Shown: positions 15,096 to 25,058, counted from the first letter of the stretch. The stretch is DNA of 64,000 nt from Bacteroidetes bacterium 24-39-8 (GCA_002256765.1 NCHJ01000001.1:1-64000); one strand, 5' to 3'. The notes: a model not told the origin generated them from the letters alone. Numbers and translations are program-made.

Positions 15096-17206
15096 CTAAA
15101 TACTTGGTAGACCAATAAGCTCATCAAATAAGCCAGCCCCGTCATATAGACAAATTGAATCACGGGCCATTTCCAACTCTTGGTTTCTCTTTTTACAATG
15201 GCAAGCGTACTCATGCACTGCATAGCCAACACATAAAAAATCATCAAAGAAAAAGCTGCAGGTAAAGTGTATACAGGACTTCCATCTGCGTGTTTGGCCG
15301 ATTTTAATTTTTGTCTCAGAGAACTATCATCGGTTTCTTCTACACTATACAAAGTAGCCATGGTACCCACAAATACTTCACGAGCAGCAATAGAAGTAAT
15401 CAAGGCAATGCCAATCTTCCAATCATAACCCAAGGGTCTAATGGCTGGCTCAATGGTTTGCCCCAAAATACCCGCATAAGAATTCTTCAATTTTTCTGCA
15501 GAGAGTTGTTTGTTTAACTGGGCTTCTTCAGTTGGTCTGGCTTGAATTTGCGCAGCGTATTTGGCTTCTACATCCGCAATGCGTGTGCCTGGTCCATAAG
15601 AACAAAGAAACCAGAGCAGCATGCTGATAATCATGATAATCTTACCCGCATCGGTGACAAAAATCTTGGCTTTTTCAACCATGGTAATACCCACGTTTTT
15701 CCAGCGCGGTGCGCGATAGACGGGCAGTTCCAAAATAAAGAAGCTCTTCTCTTTAATGCGAATGGTAAACTTCATGACCCAGCTCACCATCAATGCCATT
15801 ACGGTTCCCAACAAATACAAGCCCATCATCACCAAACCCTGCAAACTCAGGAATCCAAAATAATAGTGTTCATCTACTACCAAAGAAATTAAAATAGTAT
15901 AAACAGGTAAACGAGCACTACAACTCATCAATGGGGTAACCATGATAGTGAGTAATCGCTCTTTTTTATTTTCAATATTTCTGGCACTCATGATGGCTGG
16001 CACTGCGCAGGCAAATCCACTGATCATGGGCATCACACTCTTGCCATTCAAACCCACTTTACGCATGAGTTTATCACTGAGAAAACTAATCCTGGCCATA
16101 TAGCCAGTGTCTTCTAAAATGGTAATGATTCCAAATAGAATCATAATCTGTGGAATAAATACAAAGATCCCACCCAAACCGGCCACAATACCATTGACCA
16201 ATAAGTCTTGAAACCAACCTTGTTCTAAGTGCGTGCTCAGGTAATTGGCCAAAGATCCAAAACCTGATTCAATAGCATCCATAGGATAATTGGCCATCCA
16301 AAAAACGGATTGGAACAATAAGAACAAGACCGCCATCAAAATCAGATAACCCCAAACGCGGTGAAGCAATAAGTCATCCAATTTATCCGAGAACATTTTG
16401 CTTTCCAAGGGGTCAGGCTCCGTTACATGGTCCTTCATGATCTGACGAATATGTCCATAGCGCTGCACAATCTCGTCTGCCTGTGTCTTAGTAGGATTAA
16501 ACTGATGCGCTATTTCTATCTGTTCAATCTGTTCTTGAACGGAAGGGGATAATGGAAAATTCTCGTGGTTAATCAAATAATGCACTGCCGCATAATCGCT
16601 TAATTGCGGAAATATTTTTTGAACCTCGGCAATGGCTTTTGGCGCCATTTTCTGGTTCTCAATAAAATCTGCGCGATGATTAATGGCCGGAGCTTTGGCA
16701 AAATTGCCCAGAATGGTTTTCAATTCTGCAAGGCCCTTGTTCTTTCTAGGATTTACTAGCACAATGGGTACACCCAGTTCTGCTTCCAAACCCTTTACGT
16801 CTATAATGGTTCCCTTTTTTTCTGCTAAGTCATTCATGGTCAGGGCAACCACTACGGGAACCCTTAGGTCAATGATCTGACTACAAAATAGGAGGTTGCG
16901 TTTTAGGTTACTGGCATCGGCCACCAAGAGCACCAAGTCTGGTTCTACTTCTTGGTCAGCGTGCATGAGTACTTTATAAGCTACCCACTCATCTGCCCTG
17001 CGGGGATAGAGACTATAAGTTCCTGGCAAATCTATCAGTTCCGCTTTTTGCCCATTGTCTAGGTTTGCCAAACCGGTTTTCTTATCTACCGTTACACCAG
17101 GAAAATTGCCCACTTGTTGGTTCAGGCCCGTAAGAGCATTGAACAGGGAGGTCTTTCCGCTATTGGGGTTTCCAACCAAGGCAATATGTAGATAAGGTTT
17201 CTGCAT
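15092..17206 (-). CDS. feoB: Ferrous iron transporter FeoB
   Basis: The 704-residue protein imports Fe2+ across the inner membrane. The N-terminal G domain shows G1 GNPNSGKTS, G2 GNFPGVTVDKK and G3 IDLPGTYSL. The expected G4 NxxD reads TMND, with Thr at the Asn position. A helical linker follows, then the membrane core with two Gate domains (MPMISGFACAVPAIMSARNI and ITSIAAREVFVGTMATLYS). No FeoA or FeoC is fused or adjacent, unlike many Bacteroidota with FeoAB fusions. The ATG at 17206 is preferred; a TTG one codon upstream is the only earlier start. A -7 box lies 17 bases before it. No Fur-box-like dyad was recognised. Confidence 0.93.
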   Translation of the reverse strand: MQKPYLHIALVGNPNSGKTSLFNALTGLNQQVGNFPGVTVDKKTGLANLDNGQKAELIDLPGTYSLYPRRADEWVAYKVLMHADQEVEPDLVLLVADASNLKRNLLFCSQIIDLRVPVVVALTMNDLAEKKGTIIDVKGLEAELGVPIVLVNPRKNKGLAELKTILGNFAKAPAINHRADFIENQKMAPKAIAEVQKIFPQLSDYAAVHYLINHENFPLSPSVQEQIEQIEIAHQFNPTKTQADEIVQRYGHIRQIMKDHVTEPDPLESKMFSDKLDDLLLHRVWGYLILMAVLFLLFQSVFWMANYPMDAIESGFGSLANYLSTHLEQGWFQDLLVNGIVAGLGGIFVFIPQIMILFGIITILEDTGYMARISFLSDKLMRKVGLNGKSVMPMISGFACAVPAIMSARNIENKKERLLTIMVTPLMSCSARLPVYTILISLVVDEHYYFGFLSLQGLVMMGLYLLGTVMALMVSWVMKFTIRIKEKSFFILELPVYRAPRWKNVGITMVEKAKIFVTDAGKIIMIISMLLWFLCSYGPGTRIADVEAKYAAQIQARPTEEAQLNKQLSAEKLKNSYAGILGQTIEPAIRPLGYDWKIGIALITSIAAREVFVGTMATLYSVEETDDSSLRQKLKSAKHADGSPVYTLPAAFSLMIFYVLAMQCMSTLAIVKRETKSWKWPVIQFVYMTGLAYLMSLLVYQVFS

Positions 17207-17222
17207 CAACTCATTAAGGGGG

Positions 17223-17230
17223 CAAAAGTA
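17223..17230 (-). promoter_or_regulatory. Putative feoB promoter (-7 box TACTTTTG)
   Basis: A perfect TAnnTTTG match on the minus strand ends 16 bases before the ATG at 17206. No -33 element at the ideal spacing is visible. Confidence 0.5.
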
Positions 17231-17295
17231 CTGGCATTCAATGGCTAATCCTTACGAGTTTGGTAACAAAAGACAAAGAATTGAACCCGCCCCTG

Positions 17296-17303
17296 TATTT
17301 TTG
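17296..17303 (+). promoter_or_regulatory. Putative promoter of the M28 peptidase gene (-7 box TATTTTTG)
   Basis: TATTTTTG is a perfect TAnnTTTG match followed by C, 20 bases before the ATG at 17324. The region is shared with the divergent feoB promoter, about 65 bases away. Confidence 0.5.
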
Positions 17304-17323
17304 CAATCCAAAGGAACCCTACC

Positions 17324-18967
17324 ATGAAAAAATTGCTGCTAATTGTCTTGTTGTTTACAACGCTTGCCAATGCCCAAAGTAAAAAGAAAAAACGTCTAGC
17401 TGAAGAAAAAGCGGCCATGGAAATCATGACCAATTTAAAACAGCACGTACAGTACTTGGCCGATGATGCATTAGAAGGCAGAAGAACGGGTACCAAGGGA
17501 GAACAATTGGCCCAACAATACCTAGTTCAACAATATACCCAAATGGGTCTGGAGCCCAAGGGCAAAGAAGGGTACTTGCAAATATTTGAAATTAATGAAG
17601 GCAAGCAAATTGACCCCAGCAGTTCTTTGGTAGTAAATGACAAAGCACTAGACCTAAACACAGATTTTTTCCCTTTGGCCAATAGCGCACAGAAAGCCCT
17701 GAAAGGTATTCCAGCTATAGCTTTGAACGAACGTGGTCAACCTTGGTTCAAAGATTTAAAAGAGTTGTTAGAAGAAAACAAAACCAATCCCCATTTTGAC
17801 ATAGATCAGGCCATTCAAAAAGACGCCATCGCGGTAGCAGGCAAGGGCGCTACTGCTTTATTTCTCTATAATAGTTCTAGCATCACAGACAATGTGCAGT
17901 TTAATAAAAATGACAAAACTGCTGAGCTGCCCATTCCCGTAATCTATATTACTAAGACCGGGATTAAGGATCATTTTTCAGACAATTCTGCCAGCTTTAA
18001 TTTGAGTTTGAAAATTGCTATTAGTGAGCGTAAACGCAATGCTACCAATGTGGTGGGTTTTATCAATAATAATGAGGCCAATACTGTAATTCTTGGTGCG
18101 CACTATGACCACTTGGGTTATAATGAAGACAAGAATGCCTTAGACACGGGTCATATCATCCACAATGGAGCGGATGACAATGCCAGTGGAACTGCGGCTT
18201 TATTAGAATTGGCCAGATTGCTCAAAAAATCAGCGCCAAAGAACAACAACTATTTGATTATCCATTTCTCTGCAGAGGAATTGGGGCTATTTGGTAGCAA
18301 GTATTGGTTAGACAATCCTACAACTGCTATCACGCCCAACTATATGCTAAACATGGATATGGTGGGTAGATATGATACTGCTCACAAATTGACCATTGGT
18401 GGATATGGCACTTCACCTGCATGGGGGGCTTATTTTACCGCCAACCCCAACGCCAATTTGATGATCAAACTAGACAGTGCAGGTAGCGGTCCTAGTGACC
18501 ACGCTAGTTTTTATAGAAAAGACATTCCGGTATTATTCTATTTTACAGGCAGCCACCCTGATTATCACAAAGCCACCGATGATTGGGATAAAATCAATTA
18601 TGAAGCAGAGCGTCAAATTGTGCAATCTATCTACCAATTAATCGTTTATATGGATGACAAGGGTAAATTGGCATTCACCAAAACCAGAGAGCAACAAGCT
18701 GGCAAACGCAGTTTTAGTGTAAGCTTGGGCGTAATTCCTGATTATGGTTTTAGCGGAACAGGTATGCGTATTGACGGAGTGAGCCCCGGTAAGTTGGCAG
18801 AGAAATTGGGCTTGCAAGCAGGTGACGTGCTTTTGCAACTAGGTGAGTTTAAATTTGTAGACGTAAATAGTTATATGACTTCTTTGGGCAAATTCAAAAA
18901 AGGAGACAAAACAAGTTTGAAAATCAAAAGAGGTACAGAAGAAAAAACATTTGAGGTACAATTCTAG
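17324..18967 (+). CDS. Secreted M28-family zinc aminopeptidase with PA-like insert and PDZ domain
   Basis: The 547-residue protein starts with a signal peptide (KKLLLIVLLFTTLANAQ). The metallopeptidase core carries the expected dinuclear zinc ligands: GAHYDHLG (His), GADDNASG (Asp), SAEELGLFG (Glu pair), NMDMVGR (Asp) and SDHASF (His). An insert between the N-terminal part and these motifs occupies the position of a PA domain. The last 90 residues are PDZ-like (GMRIDGVSPGKLAEKLGLQAGDVL). It should remove N-terminal residues from peptides in the periplasm or outside the cell. The next gene follows after a three-base gap, so both are likely co-transcribed. Confidence 0.92.
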   Translation: MKKLLLIVLLFTTLANAQSKKKKRLAEEKAAMEIMTNLKQHVQYLADDALEGRRTGTKGEQLAQQYLVQQYTQMGLEPKGKEGYLQIFEINEGKQIDPSSSLVVNDKALDLNTDFFPLANSAQKALKGIPAIALNERGQPWFKDLKELLEENKTNPHFDIDQAIQKDAIAVAGKGATALFLYNSSSITDNVQFNKNDKTAELPIPVIYITKTGIKDHFSDNSASFNLSLKIAISERKRNATNVVGFINNNEANTVILGAHYDHLGYNEDKNALDTGHIIHNGADDNASGTAALLELARLLKKSAPKNNNYLIIHFSAEELGLFGSKYWLDNPTTAITPNYMLNMDMVGRYDTAHKLTIGGYGTSPAWGAYFTANPNANLMIKLDSAGSGPSDHASFYRKDIPVLFYFTGSHPDYHKATDDWDKINYEAERQIVQSIYQLIVYMDDKGKLAFTKTREQQAGKRSFSVSLGVIPDYGFSGTGMRIDGVSPGKLAEKLGLQAGDVLLQLGEFKFVDVNSYMTSLGKFKKGDKTSLKIKRGTEEKTFEVQF

Positions 18968-18970
18968 GTT

Positions 18971-19417
18971 ATGAGTCAAGTGCAGAAACTGCGGTTAAAC
19001 ATGGATGAAATCAATGAAGATTTCTTTGAAGACACGCGTCTGCTGGGCATTATGGCACCCTTGAAAAGTTATCAACTCTGTCTACAACTCAATGGTTTAT
19101 TGGGCTATCAGTTTAGGTTAAATACGGAGATTGATATACATGTGCGCAAAAAAGATCGCAACTATTATTTCTCGGTGTATCAGTCTTCAGAAGCCAATAG
19201 TTTTTTAGAGCACTATCTCTACCACAACCAATTTGACGGTGAATATCTATTACCTGAGTTTAGGCATATTGATTATCTCTGGCTCATGAAGGGCGATTTT
19301 GTGGACGATGAAAAATGCCAGTTTATTCGTCAAACTGTGAACAGTATTGCAGGTGTGCAATTGGTGGTAGAACTTACCAATGAACAGATCAAGAACAAGG
19401 GCAATATGATTTTCTAG
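18971..19417 (+). CDS. IPExxxVDY-family protein
   Basis: This 148-residue cytoplasmic protein matches the conserved Bacteroidota family named for its IPExxxVDY motif, seen here as LPEFRHIDYLWLMKG near residues 94-110. The N-terminal region LRLNMDEINEDFFEDTRLLGI and the central YYFSVYQSSE also fit. The family has no established function. It starts three bases after the stop of the M28 peptidase gene and is convergent with selD, whose stop is two bases away. Confidence 0.8.
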   Translation: MSQVQKLRLNMDEINEDFFEDTRLLGIMAPLKSYQLCLQLNGLLGYQFRLNTEIDIHVRKKDRNYYFSVYQSSEANSFLEHYLYHNQFDGEYLLPEFRHIDYLWLMKGDFVDDEKCQFIRQTVNSIAGVQLVVELTNEQIKNKGNMIF

Positions 19418-19419
19418 CT

Positions 19420-20469
19420 TTAGATTACTTGAATAGTTTTTTCTCCCGCAGCAGTTAATCTACCAATGGGTTGGGCAAATGCACCTAGTCCAAAGGATTC
19501 CAACACAGCTTGTACTTCTGCAACAGCAGCAGGTGCTGCGGCTATGAGCAAACCTCCATTGGTCTGTGGGTCCGGTAATAAATGAAAAGCTTCCATCACA
19601 TTTACGCCAGGGCCAAAACCTACCTGACTGCTATAACTATTCCAATTGCGGAATGTAGCATCGGGTCCAATTTTTTGTTGTTGGTACACCCTTGCCGATT
19701 CCAAAATAGGGGTCTTGGTATAATCAAGTTCTGCCCCAAGACCACTGCCCTGAGCCATTTCCATCAAGTGGCCAATCAGACCAAAACCAGTTACATCGGT
19801 CATGGCGTGCACTCCTGGAATCTTACCCAATGCTTCGCCCGCTTTATTTAAAGTGGTTAGTTGTTTGATTAATTGTTCCAAGTGTTCGGCACTGATTTTC
19901 TCTCTTTTAGAAGCCGTAGCTAGAATACCCACACCAATGGCCTTGGTTAAAAAGAGTAAATCGCCTTCCTGAGCAGTATTATTTCTTTTGAGATTAGGTA
20001 GGTCTACTAATCCAGTTACCGCCAAACCAAAAATGGGTTCGGGGCTATCAATACTATGCCCACCGGCTAATGGAATTCCTGCTTCCAAGCAAATGCTGCG
20101 CGCTCCTTCCAATACGCGTTGGGCCAATTCTGCGGGTAGTTTTTCCACGGGCCATCCCAGTATGGCAATGGCCATTAGGGGTTTTCCTCCCATGGCATAG
20201 ACATCAGAAATGCTATTGGCAGATGCTATTTGTCCAAAAGCATAAGCATCATCCACAATGGGCATAAAAAAATCCGTGGTACTAATCAGGGCGGTTCCGT
20301 TTCCCAAGTCATAAGCTGCTGCGTCATCATTGCTGGCATTACCCACCAAGAGGGAGGGGTAATCTGGCGCAATCACCGAAGTCTTTAAAATATTGCTCAG
20401 TACAGCGGGAGAGATTTTGCATCCACAGCCACCGCCATGGGAATATTGGGTTAATCGGATGTCAGACAT
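19420..20469 (-). CDS. selD: Selenide, water dikinase
   Basis: SelD makes selenophosphate from selenide and ATP, the selenium donor for selenocysteine and for 2-selenouridine in tRNA. The 349-residue protein has the N-terminal HGGGCGCKISP with the catalytic Cys and Lys, the metal and nucleotide-binding ASNDDAAAYDL and TTDFFMP segments, and the AIR-synthase-like core with MTDVTGFGLIGHLMEM and LPDPQTNGGLL. Cys rather than selenocysteine is encoded, and all codons are standard. No selA, selB, selC or mnmH lies in the window, so its use cannot be assigned. It is convergent with the upstream-drawn peptidase pair. Confidence 0.95.
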   Translation of the reverse strand: MSDIRLTQYSHGGGCGCKISPAVLSNILKTSVIAPDYPSLLVGNASNDDAAAYDLGNGTALISTTDFFMPIVDDAYAFGQIASANSISDVYAMGGKPLMAIAILGWPVEKLPAELAQRVLEGARSICLEAGIPLAGGHSIDSPEPIFGLAVTGLVDLPNLKRNNTAQEGDLLFLTKAIGVGILATASKREKISAEHLEQLIKQLTTLNKAGEALGKIPGVHAMTDVTGFGLIGHLMEMAQGSGLGAELDYTKTPILESARVYQQQKIGPDATFRNWNSYSSQVGFGPGVNVMEAFHLLPDPQTNGGLLIAAAPAAVAEVQAVLESFGLGAFAQPIGRLTAAGEKTIQVI

Positions 20470-20563
20470 TACTTCTATTTGAGTTGCAAATTACGGTCAA
20501 TCAGGGCAATCAAAGGGTAGGGAGTTCCGATTCATGCAAGAATTGATGGAATTAGTTCCGTTT

Positions 20564-21328
20564 TCAATTGGGAATTACCCATACCAATTGACCAAGGTCA
20601 TAGTCTTCTTCTATGCCATTGTCCACTACTAATCGGCCATTGGCCCTGACTTCTTTGATGATGGGTTGAAACAAAATTGTCTCTTTTTTTAAGCTAACTC
20701 GTTCACCTCTTTTGTACAAAATGCGGTTATATGCTTCCAACTGTGCTTGCATGCCCCCATTTTCCAATTCTTGGAATCTGTTTTCCAAAGATTGGCAAAG
20801 TTGCTTGGCTAGTTCTTCTGGATCAAAAGTTTTTCCGGTGATTTGTTTTAAAGAAACTGGATTTTGCAAGGAAGGGTCAAAGCTGGTTTGGTTAATATTA
20901 ATGCCTATTCCCAAAACGGAATACTGCCAGATACTGCCTTTAAGGTGGTTTTCTATTAAAATTCCCCCTGCCTTTCTGTCACGCCAATACAAATCATTGG
21001 GCCATTTTATGGTAGTTTCTTCCCCAGCATATTTACTAAAAAAGTCATAACATGCCAGCGCAGTCATGATACTGATGGCAAATTGTTGGCTAATTAAAAA
21101 AAATTGGGTGTTTAGAACAACTGATAACAATATGTTTGAACCTGAATCGTCTTTCCATTGTTTACCCATTTGACCCTTACCCTTGATTTGGTGATGGGCA
21201 AAGAAAGCCGCTCCATGAGCAGCCAAATTAGCCTGAACCTTGTCAATGGCATAGATGTTGGTACTATCTACTTGAGCTAATACCAAAAATGGGTGACCAA
21301 TGGGAGTTTTAGCATTTATAGGTAACAA
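20564..21328 (-). CDS. birA: Biotin-[acetyl-CoA-carboxylase] ligase
   Basis: BirA activates biotin with ATP and attaches it to a Lys of carboxylase carrier domains. The 254-residue protein is the short type without the N-terminal DNA-binding domain, so it is not expected to act as a repressor. Visible motifs are VDSTN, KGKGQMGKQW (biotinyl-AMP loop), IKWPNDLYW, KAGGILIE and VLGIGININ, then a small SH3-like C-terminal domain. The only plausible start is TTG at 21328; no ATG occurs before the catalytic core. A perfect -7 box lies 18 bases upstream. It is divergent from rsfS, a common Bacteroidota layout. Confidence 0.92.
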   Translation of the reverse strand: MLPINAKTPIGHPFLVLAQVDSTNIYAIDKVQANLAAHGAAFFAHHQIKGKGQMGKQWKDDSGSNILLSVVLNTQFFLISQQFAISIMTALACYDFFSKYAGEETTIKWPNDLYWRDRKAGGILIENHLKGSIWQYSVLGIGININQTSFDPSLQNPVSLKQITGKTFDPEELAKQLCQSLENRFQELENGGMQAQLEAYNRILYKRGERVSLKKETILFQPIIKEVRANGRLVVDNGIEEDYDLGQLVWVIPN

Positions 21329-21345
21329 AGAATTACTATTTTTGA

Positions 21346-21353
21346 CAAAGGTA
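21346..21353 (-). promoter_or_regulatory. Putative birA promoter (-7 box TACCTTTG)
   Basis: TACCTTTG on the minus strand is a perfect TAnnTTTG match, 18 bases upstream of the TTG start at 21328. This supports the non-ATG start. Confidence 0.5.
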
Positions 21354-21439
21354 GTACTCCAAGGTTAACCAAGGGTTTAAAGCAACTGAGGTAAACTGGG
21401 GGTTCTCAAGATAAAATCACTATTAAACATACACAATTA

Positions 21440-21850
21440 TTGGCAACGCTTTCTCTATCTAATAGCCGAACAAAACCCACCGGTAGCCGGCTTACCCGAA
21501 ATTCAAAGATTTTCAAAACCATTGTCAAAGCCATCCAAGACAAGAAAGGGGAAGACCTGATCAGTTTGGACCTAAGAAAAATTGAAGAGGCTTCTGCTGA
21601 TTTCTTTGTGATATGCCAAGCTGCTTCTACCACACAGGTAAAAGCCATCAGCGATTTTATAGAAGAGCAAGTGCGTTTGGCCTGCGGCGAATTACCCTAT
21701 AAACACGAGGGTAGAACCACTGGACAATGGGCACTAATTGATTATGTGAACATTGTTGTACACGTAATGCACCCTGAAGCCCGTAAATTTTATAAATTGG
21801 AAGAAATGTGGAGTGACGCAGCGGCACAACTACACAATGACAACGAATAG
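21440..21850 (+). CDS. rsfS: Ribosomal silencing factor
   Basis: RsfS binds ribosomal protein uL14 and blocks subunit joining when nutrients are scarce. The 136-residue product has the family core: IVKAIQDKKGEDLISLDL, ADFFVICQAASTTQVKAI, EGRTTGQWALIDYVNIVVHV and ARKFYKLEEMWSDA. No ATG lies upstream of the core, so the start is the TTG at 21440 or another non-ATG codon; the first 20 residues are less certain. It precedes ftsH by 48 bases, matching the conserved rsfS-ftsH order of the phylum. Confidence 0.92.
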   Translation: MATLSLSNSRTKPTGSRLTRNSKIFKTIVKAIQDKKGEDLISLDLRKIEEASADFFVICQAASTTQVKAISDFIEEQVRLACGELPYKHEGRTTGQWALIDYVNIVVHVMHPEARKFYKLEEMWSDAAAQLHNDNE

Positions 21851-21898
21851 TATCAAGCAATTATAGATCATTATTAATTACCAGAGGGAAATCAAGAT

Positions 21899-23950
21899 AT
21901 GTCACAGGAAAATAAGAGTCCAAAATTTAACATTCAGAACGATAAGGGCGACAGCCCACGCAAGGGACCAAAATTCAATATCTATTGGATTTACGGAATC
22001 ATTGCGGTGGTTTTAATCACTTCTAATCTCTGGAATTTTACCCCAGACATTACTAAAACCAATGAACTGGAATTCAAACAGGAAATGTTGGCCAAGGGCG
22101 ATGTTCAAAAACTTGACCTAATTAGAAATAAAAATGCGGTTAGGGTTTTTATTTACAAAGACAGTCTTTCTAAAGCCTTCTACACACAGAAATTTAGCAA
22201 GAAGCCATTGGACAAGAAAAAGTTTGATGGGGTGGCTTTGTTTGAGTTTAACGTTACTGATTGGGAAACCTTTAATGGTAGAATGGATAAGTTTTACGCG
22301 GAACATCCAGAAATAAAACAAGTAAACGCTGTTACCAATGACGAGGGTGAATGGTTTGGTCCTATTGCAAATACCATCTTCTCATTGGTGATCATCATTG
22401 CTGCTTGGGTATTGCTCATGCGCAAAATGGGTGGACCATCAGGTGGTGGTGGACCAGGTGGTATTTTCAATATTGGAAAATCAAAAGCTACTTTGTTTGA
22501 CAAAGGTGCTAAAGTAAATATCACTTTCTCTGATGTAGCTGGTTTGGATGAAGCCAAGGTAGAAGTGATGGAGATTGTAGACTTCTTAAAAAATCCCAAG
22601 AAATATACTTCCCTAGGTGGTAAGATTCCAAAAGGAGCATTGCTAATTGGACCTCCCGGTACTGGTAAAACCTTATTGGCAAAAGCCATGGCCGGAGAAG
22701 CACAAGTGCCTTTCTTTAGCTTAAGTGGTAGTGATTTTGTGGAGATGTTTGTAGGTGTGGGTGCTAGCCGTGTTCGTGACTTGTTTAAGCAAGCCCGTGA
22801 AAAAGCACCTTGTATCATTTTCATTGATGAAATTGACGCTATTGGTAGAGCACGTGGCAGAAATGCTATGATGAGCAATGACGAGCGTGAAAATACTTTG
22901 AACCAATTGTTGGTTGAAATGGATGGATTTGGTGGAGACACTGGCATCATTATCCTTGCAGCTACCAACCGTCCAGACGTTTTGGATTCCGCTCTTTTGC
23001 GTCCAGGCCGTTTTGACCGTCAGATTTCTATTGACCGCCCAGACGTGGTAGGTAGAGAAGCCATTTTCAAAGTGCATTTGATGGCCATTAAAATTTCTGA
23101 AACACTTGATATTCATAAACTGGCCGAGCAGACCCCAGGTTTTGCTGGCGCCGATATTGCCAACGTATGTAATGAAGCCGCATTGATTGCTGCTAGAAAA
23201 GACAAGTTGGCCGTAGACATGAGTGATTTCCAAGACGCCATTGACCGTGTGATAGGTGGACTAGAGAAAAAGAACAAGATTATTTCTCCAGACGAGAAAG
23301 CAGTGATTGCTTATCACGAAGCTGGACACGCTATTTGTGGCTGGTTCTTGGAGCACGCTTATCCTTTGTTAAAAGTAACTATTGTACCAAGAGGAACCGC
23401 TGCATTGGGATATGCCCAATACACCCCTAAGGAACAATACCTTTATACTACCGAGCAATTGATTGACCAATTGTGTATGACCTTGGGTGGAAGGGCTGCA
23501 GAAGAAATCTTCTTTGGTAAAATTTCTACTGGTGCTTCTAATGACTTGCAGCAGATTACCAAAATGGCTTATTCCATGATTACCACTTATGGTATGAATG
23601 ACAAGATTGGTAATATCAGTTTCTATGATCCTTCTCAAGAAAATACCTTTACCAAGCCCTTTAGCGAGGAAACTGGAAAGATGATTGATGACGAGGTTCG
23701 TAAACTGGTAAGTGAAGCGTATCAACGCACTATTGCCTTGCTTACTGAGCGTAGGGCTGAAGTAGAACTCTTGGCTAAAGAATTATTAGACAAAGAAGTC
23801 TTGCACAAATCTGATGTAGAAGAATTGATTGGAAAAAGGCCTTTTGAAGAAAAGAAAATCTTAGAAGTGCCCATTCCTCCAACACCAGGAGAGTTGCCCA
23901 TCATACCCATTATTGGTATAGATGAAGAACCTATTGCACCCATTAGCTAA
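21899..23950 (+). CDS. ftsH: ATP-dependent zinc metalloprotease FtsH
   Basis: FtsH is a membrane-anchored hexameric AAA protease that unfolds and degrades membrane and regulatory proteins. The 683-residue protein has two N-terminal helices (about 28-46 and 157-173) around a periplasmic domain. The AAA module carries Walker A GPPGTGKT near 251, Walker [16 protein letters not shown] and the second region of homology [19 protein letters not shown]. The protease has HEAGH near residue 475 as zinc ligand and catalytic Glu. The tail is Pro/Ile-rich ([16 protein letters not shown]). It is followed within 10 bases by a LUD-domain gene. Confidence 0.97.
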   Translation: MSQENKSPKFNIQNDKGDSPRKGPKFNIYWIYGIIAVVLITSNLWNFTPDITKTNELEFKQEMLAKGDVQKLDLIRNKNAVRVFIYKDSLSKAFYTQKFSKKPLDKKKFDGVALFEFNVTDWETFNGRMDKFYAEHPEIKQVNAVTNDEGEWFGPIANTIFSLVIIIAAWVLLMRKMGGPSGGGGPGGIFNIGKSKATLFDKGAKVNITFSDVAGLDEAKVEVMEIVDFLKNPKKYTSLGGKIPKGALLIGPPGTGKTLLAKAMAGEAQVPFFSLSGSDFVEMFVGVGASRVRDLFKQAREKAPCIIFIDEIDAIGRARGRNAMMSNDERENTLNQLLVEMDGFGGDTGIIILAATNRPDVLDSALLRPGRFDRQISIDRPDVVGREAIFKVHLMAIKISETLDIHKLAEQTPGFAGADIANVCNEAALIAARKDKLAVDMSDFQDAIDRVIGGLEKKNKIISPDEKAVIAYHEAGHAICGWFLEHAYPLLKVTIVPRGTAALGYAQYTPKEQYLYTTEQLIDQLCMTLGGRAAEEIFFGKISTGASNDLQQITKMAYSMITTYGMNDKIGNISFYDPSQENTFTKPFSEETGKMIDDEVRKLVSEAYQRTIALLTERRAEVELLAKELLDKEVLHKSDVEELIGKRPFEEKKILEVPIPPTPGELPIIPIIGIDEEPIAPIS

Positions 23951-23960
23951 TTAGTGGATT

Positions 23961-24596
23961 ATGGCCGATAACGCTAGAGAGAATATATTAAACAGGATCA
24001 AACAGGCACTGAAAAAACCAGTGCCTGTTCCCTTTCCTGCCTCAGAAGGAAACGAGTTTTTGTTTCAACCCGCAGATCAGGATTTAGAAATCATTTTTGC
24101 TGAAAATTTTACCCAATTACAGGGTAGGTTTTCTTATTGCGCCAATGAAGCAGAATTGGCTGTTCAATTAAATACACTGTCTACTCAGCGCAAATGGTCA
24201 AAAGTCTATTGCATAGAACCGGAATTAAAAACCATTCTTACAGAAAAAGGTTTTACCAATACTGATGCCACCGACCTTGCTTCCTGCGATGCTTCTATTA
24301 CCTATTGCGAGCAGTTGGTTGCCAGAACTGGTTCTTTGTTACTCAGTAGTGGACAGGCCAGTGGCAGAACCGTGAGTGTTTACGCGCCAGTTCACATTTG
24401 CGTAGCTTATACGGATCAATTGGTCTATGATATAGCTGATGGCATCAATGGTTTAATTGACCGTTACAGGTTAAATCTACCCTCATTAATTACCCTAGCA
24501 TCGGGCCCCAGCCGTACCGCCGATATTGAAAAGACATTGGTAGTGGGTGTACATGGTCCCAAAGAAGTTTTTTGCTTTTTACTAGACAGGCAATAA
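23961..24596 (+). CDS. LUD-domain (LutC/YkgG-like) protein
   Basis: The 211-residue product has the LUD fold shared with LutC of lactate utilisation: an N-terminal ARENILNRIKQAL helix, CEQLVARTGSLLLSSG (the conserved ARTG/S loop), RTVSVYAPVHICVA and the late SGPSRTADIEKTLVVGVHGP signature. In LutABC operons this protein works in L-lactate oxidation, but no lutA or lutB is nearby. In Bacteroidota a lone LUD gene usually follows ftsH, as here, and its role is unsettled. It begins 10 bases after ftsH, indicating co-transcription. Confidence 0.88.
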   Translation: MADNARENILNRIKQALKKPVPVPFPASEGNEFLFQPADQDLEIIFAENFTQLQGRFSYCANEAELAVQLNTLSTQRKWSKVYCIEPELKTILTEKGFTNTDATDLASCDASITYCEQLVARTGSLLLSSGQASGRTVSVYAPVHICVAYTDQLVYDIADGINGLIDRYRLNLPSLITLASGPSRTADIEKTLVVGVHGPKEVFCFLLDRQ

Positions 24597-24619
24597 ACTG
24601 TTAGCAGTATCTTTAACCT

Positions 24620-25057
24620 ATGAACCAAACCACCGTTCATCAGATTTTTGTTTATGGATCCCTACGCAGCGGATTCAACTCCTCGGCTTATGAATATATT
24701 AGCCGTTATTTTCAATTGTTTGCACCCGCCAAAGTGCGAGGATTATTGTTTGATATGGGGGAATACCCAGCAGCGCTTCCAACCACAGATGACCATTTTA
24801 TTATTGGAGAATTATACGCCATAAAAGAGGAAGATGAATTTGGTTGGGCCTTGGAGCAATTAGATGAATATGAGGGTATCAATGAATCCCCAGAAGACTC
24901 ACCCATCTCTTTTAGAAGAGACTTGGTAGAAGTATTTACGGAGAAGGGCAATACTACTGCTTGGATCTATTGGTTCAATAGTCCTGTGCAAAACAAACCC
25001 ATTATTGCCAGTGGCGATGTGTTGGAATATTTGCACCAACAGCAACAAAAAAAATAA
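24620..25057 (+). CDS. Gamma-glutamylcyclotransferase-like (AIG2/GGCT) protein
   Basis: The 145-residue protein has the GGCT fold signature IFVYGSLRSGF at residues 9-19, the GLLFDMGEYPAAL strand-loop and LEQLDEYEGI with the Glu that corresponds to the catalytic acid region. Family members cleave gamma-glutamyl amines or act on related substrates; specificity cannot be read from this sequence. It lies between the LUD gene and lpxH with gaps of 23 bases and 1 base, so it is part of the ftsH-to-mscS run. Confidence 0.85.
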   Translation: MNQTTVHQIFVYGSLRSGFNSSAYEYISRYFQLFAPAKVRGLLFDMGEYPAALPTTDDHFIIGELYAIKEEDEFGWALEQLDEYEGINESPEDSPISFRRDLVEVFTEKGNTTAWIYWFNSPVQNKPIIASGDVLEYLHQQQQKK

Positions 25058-25058
25058 G

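Noticed and set aside
22294..23233. Two long minus-strand open frames inside ftsH.
   Set aside because: They are antisense shadows of a strongly conserved gene with no independent signals.
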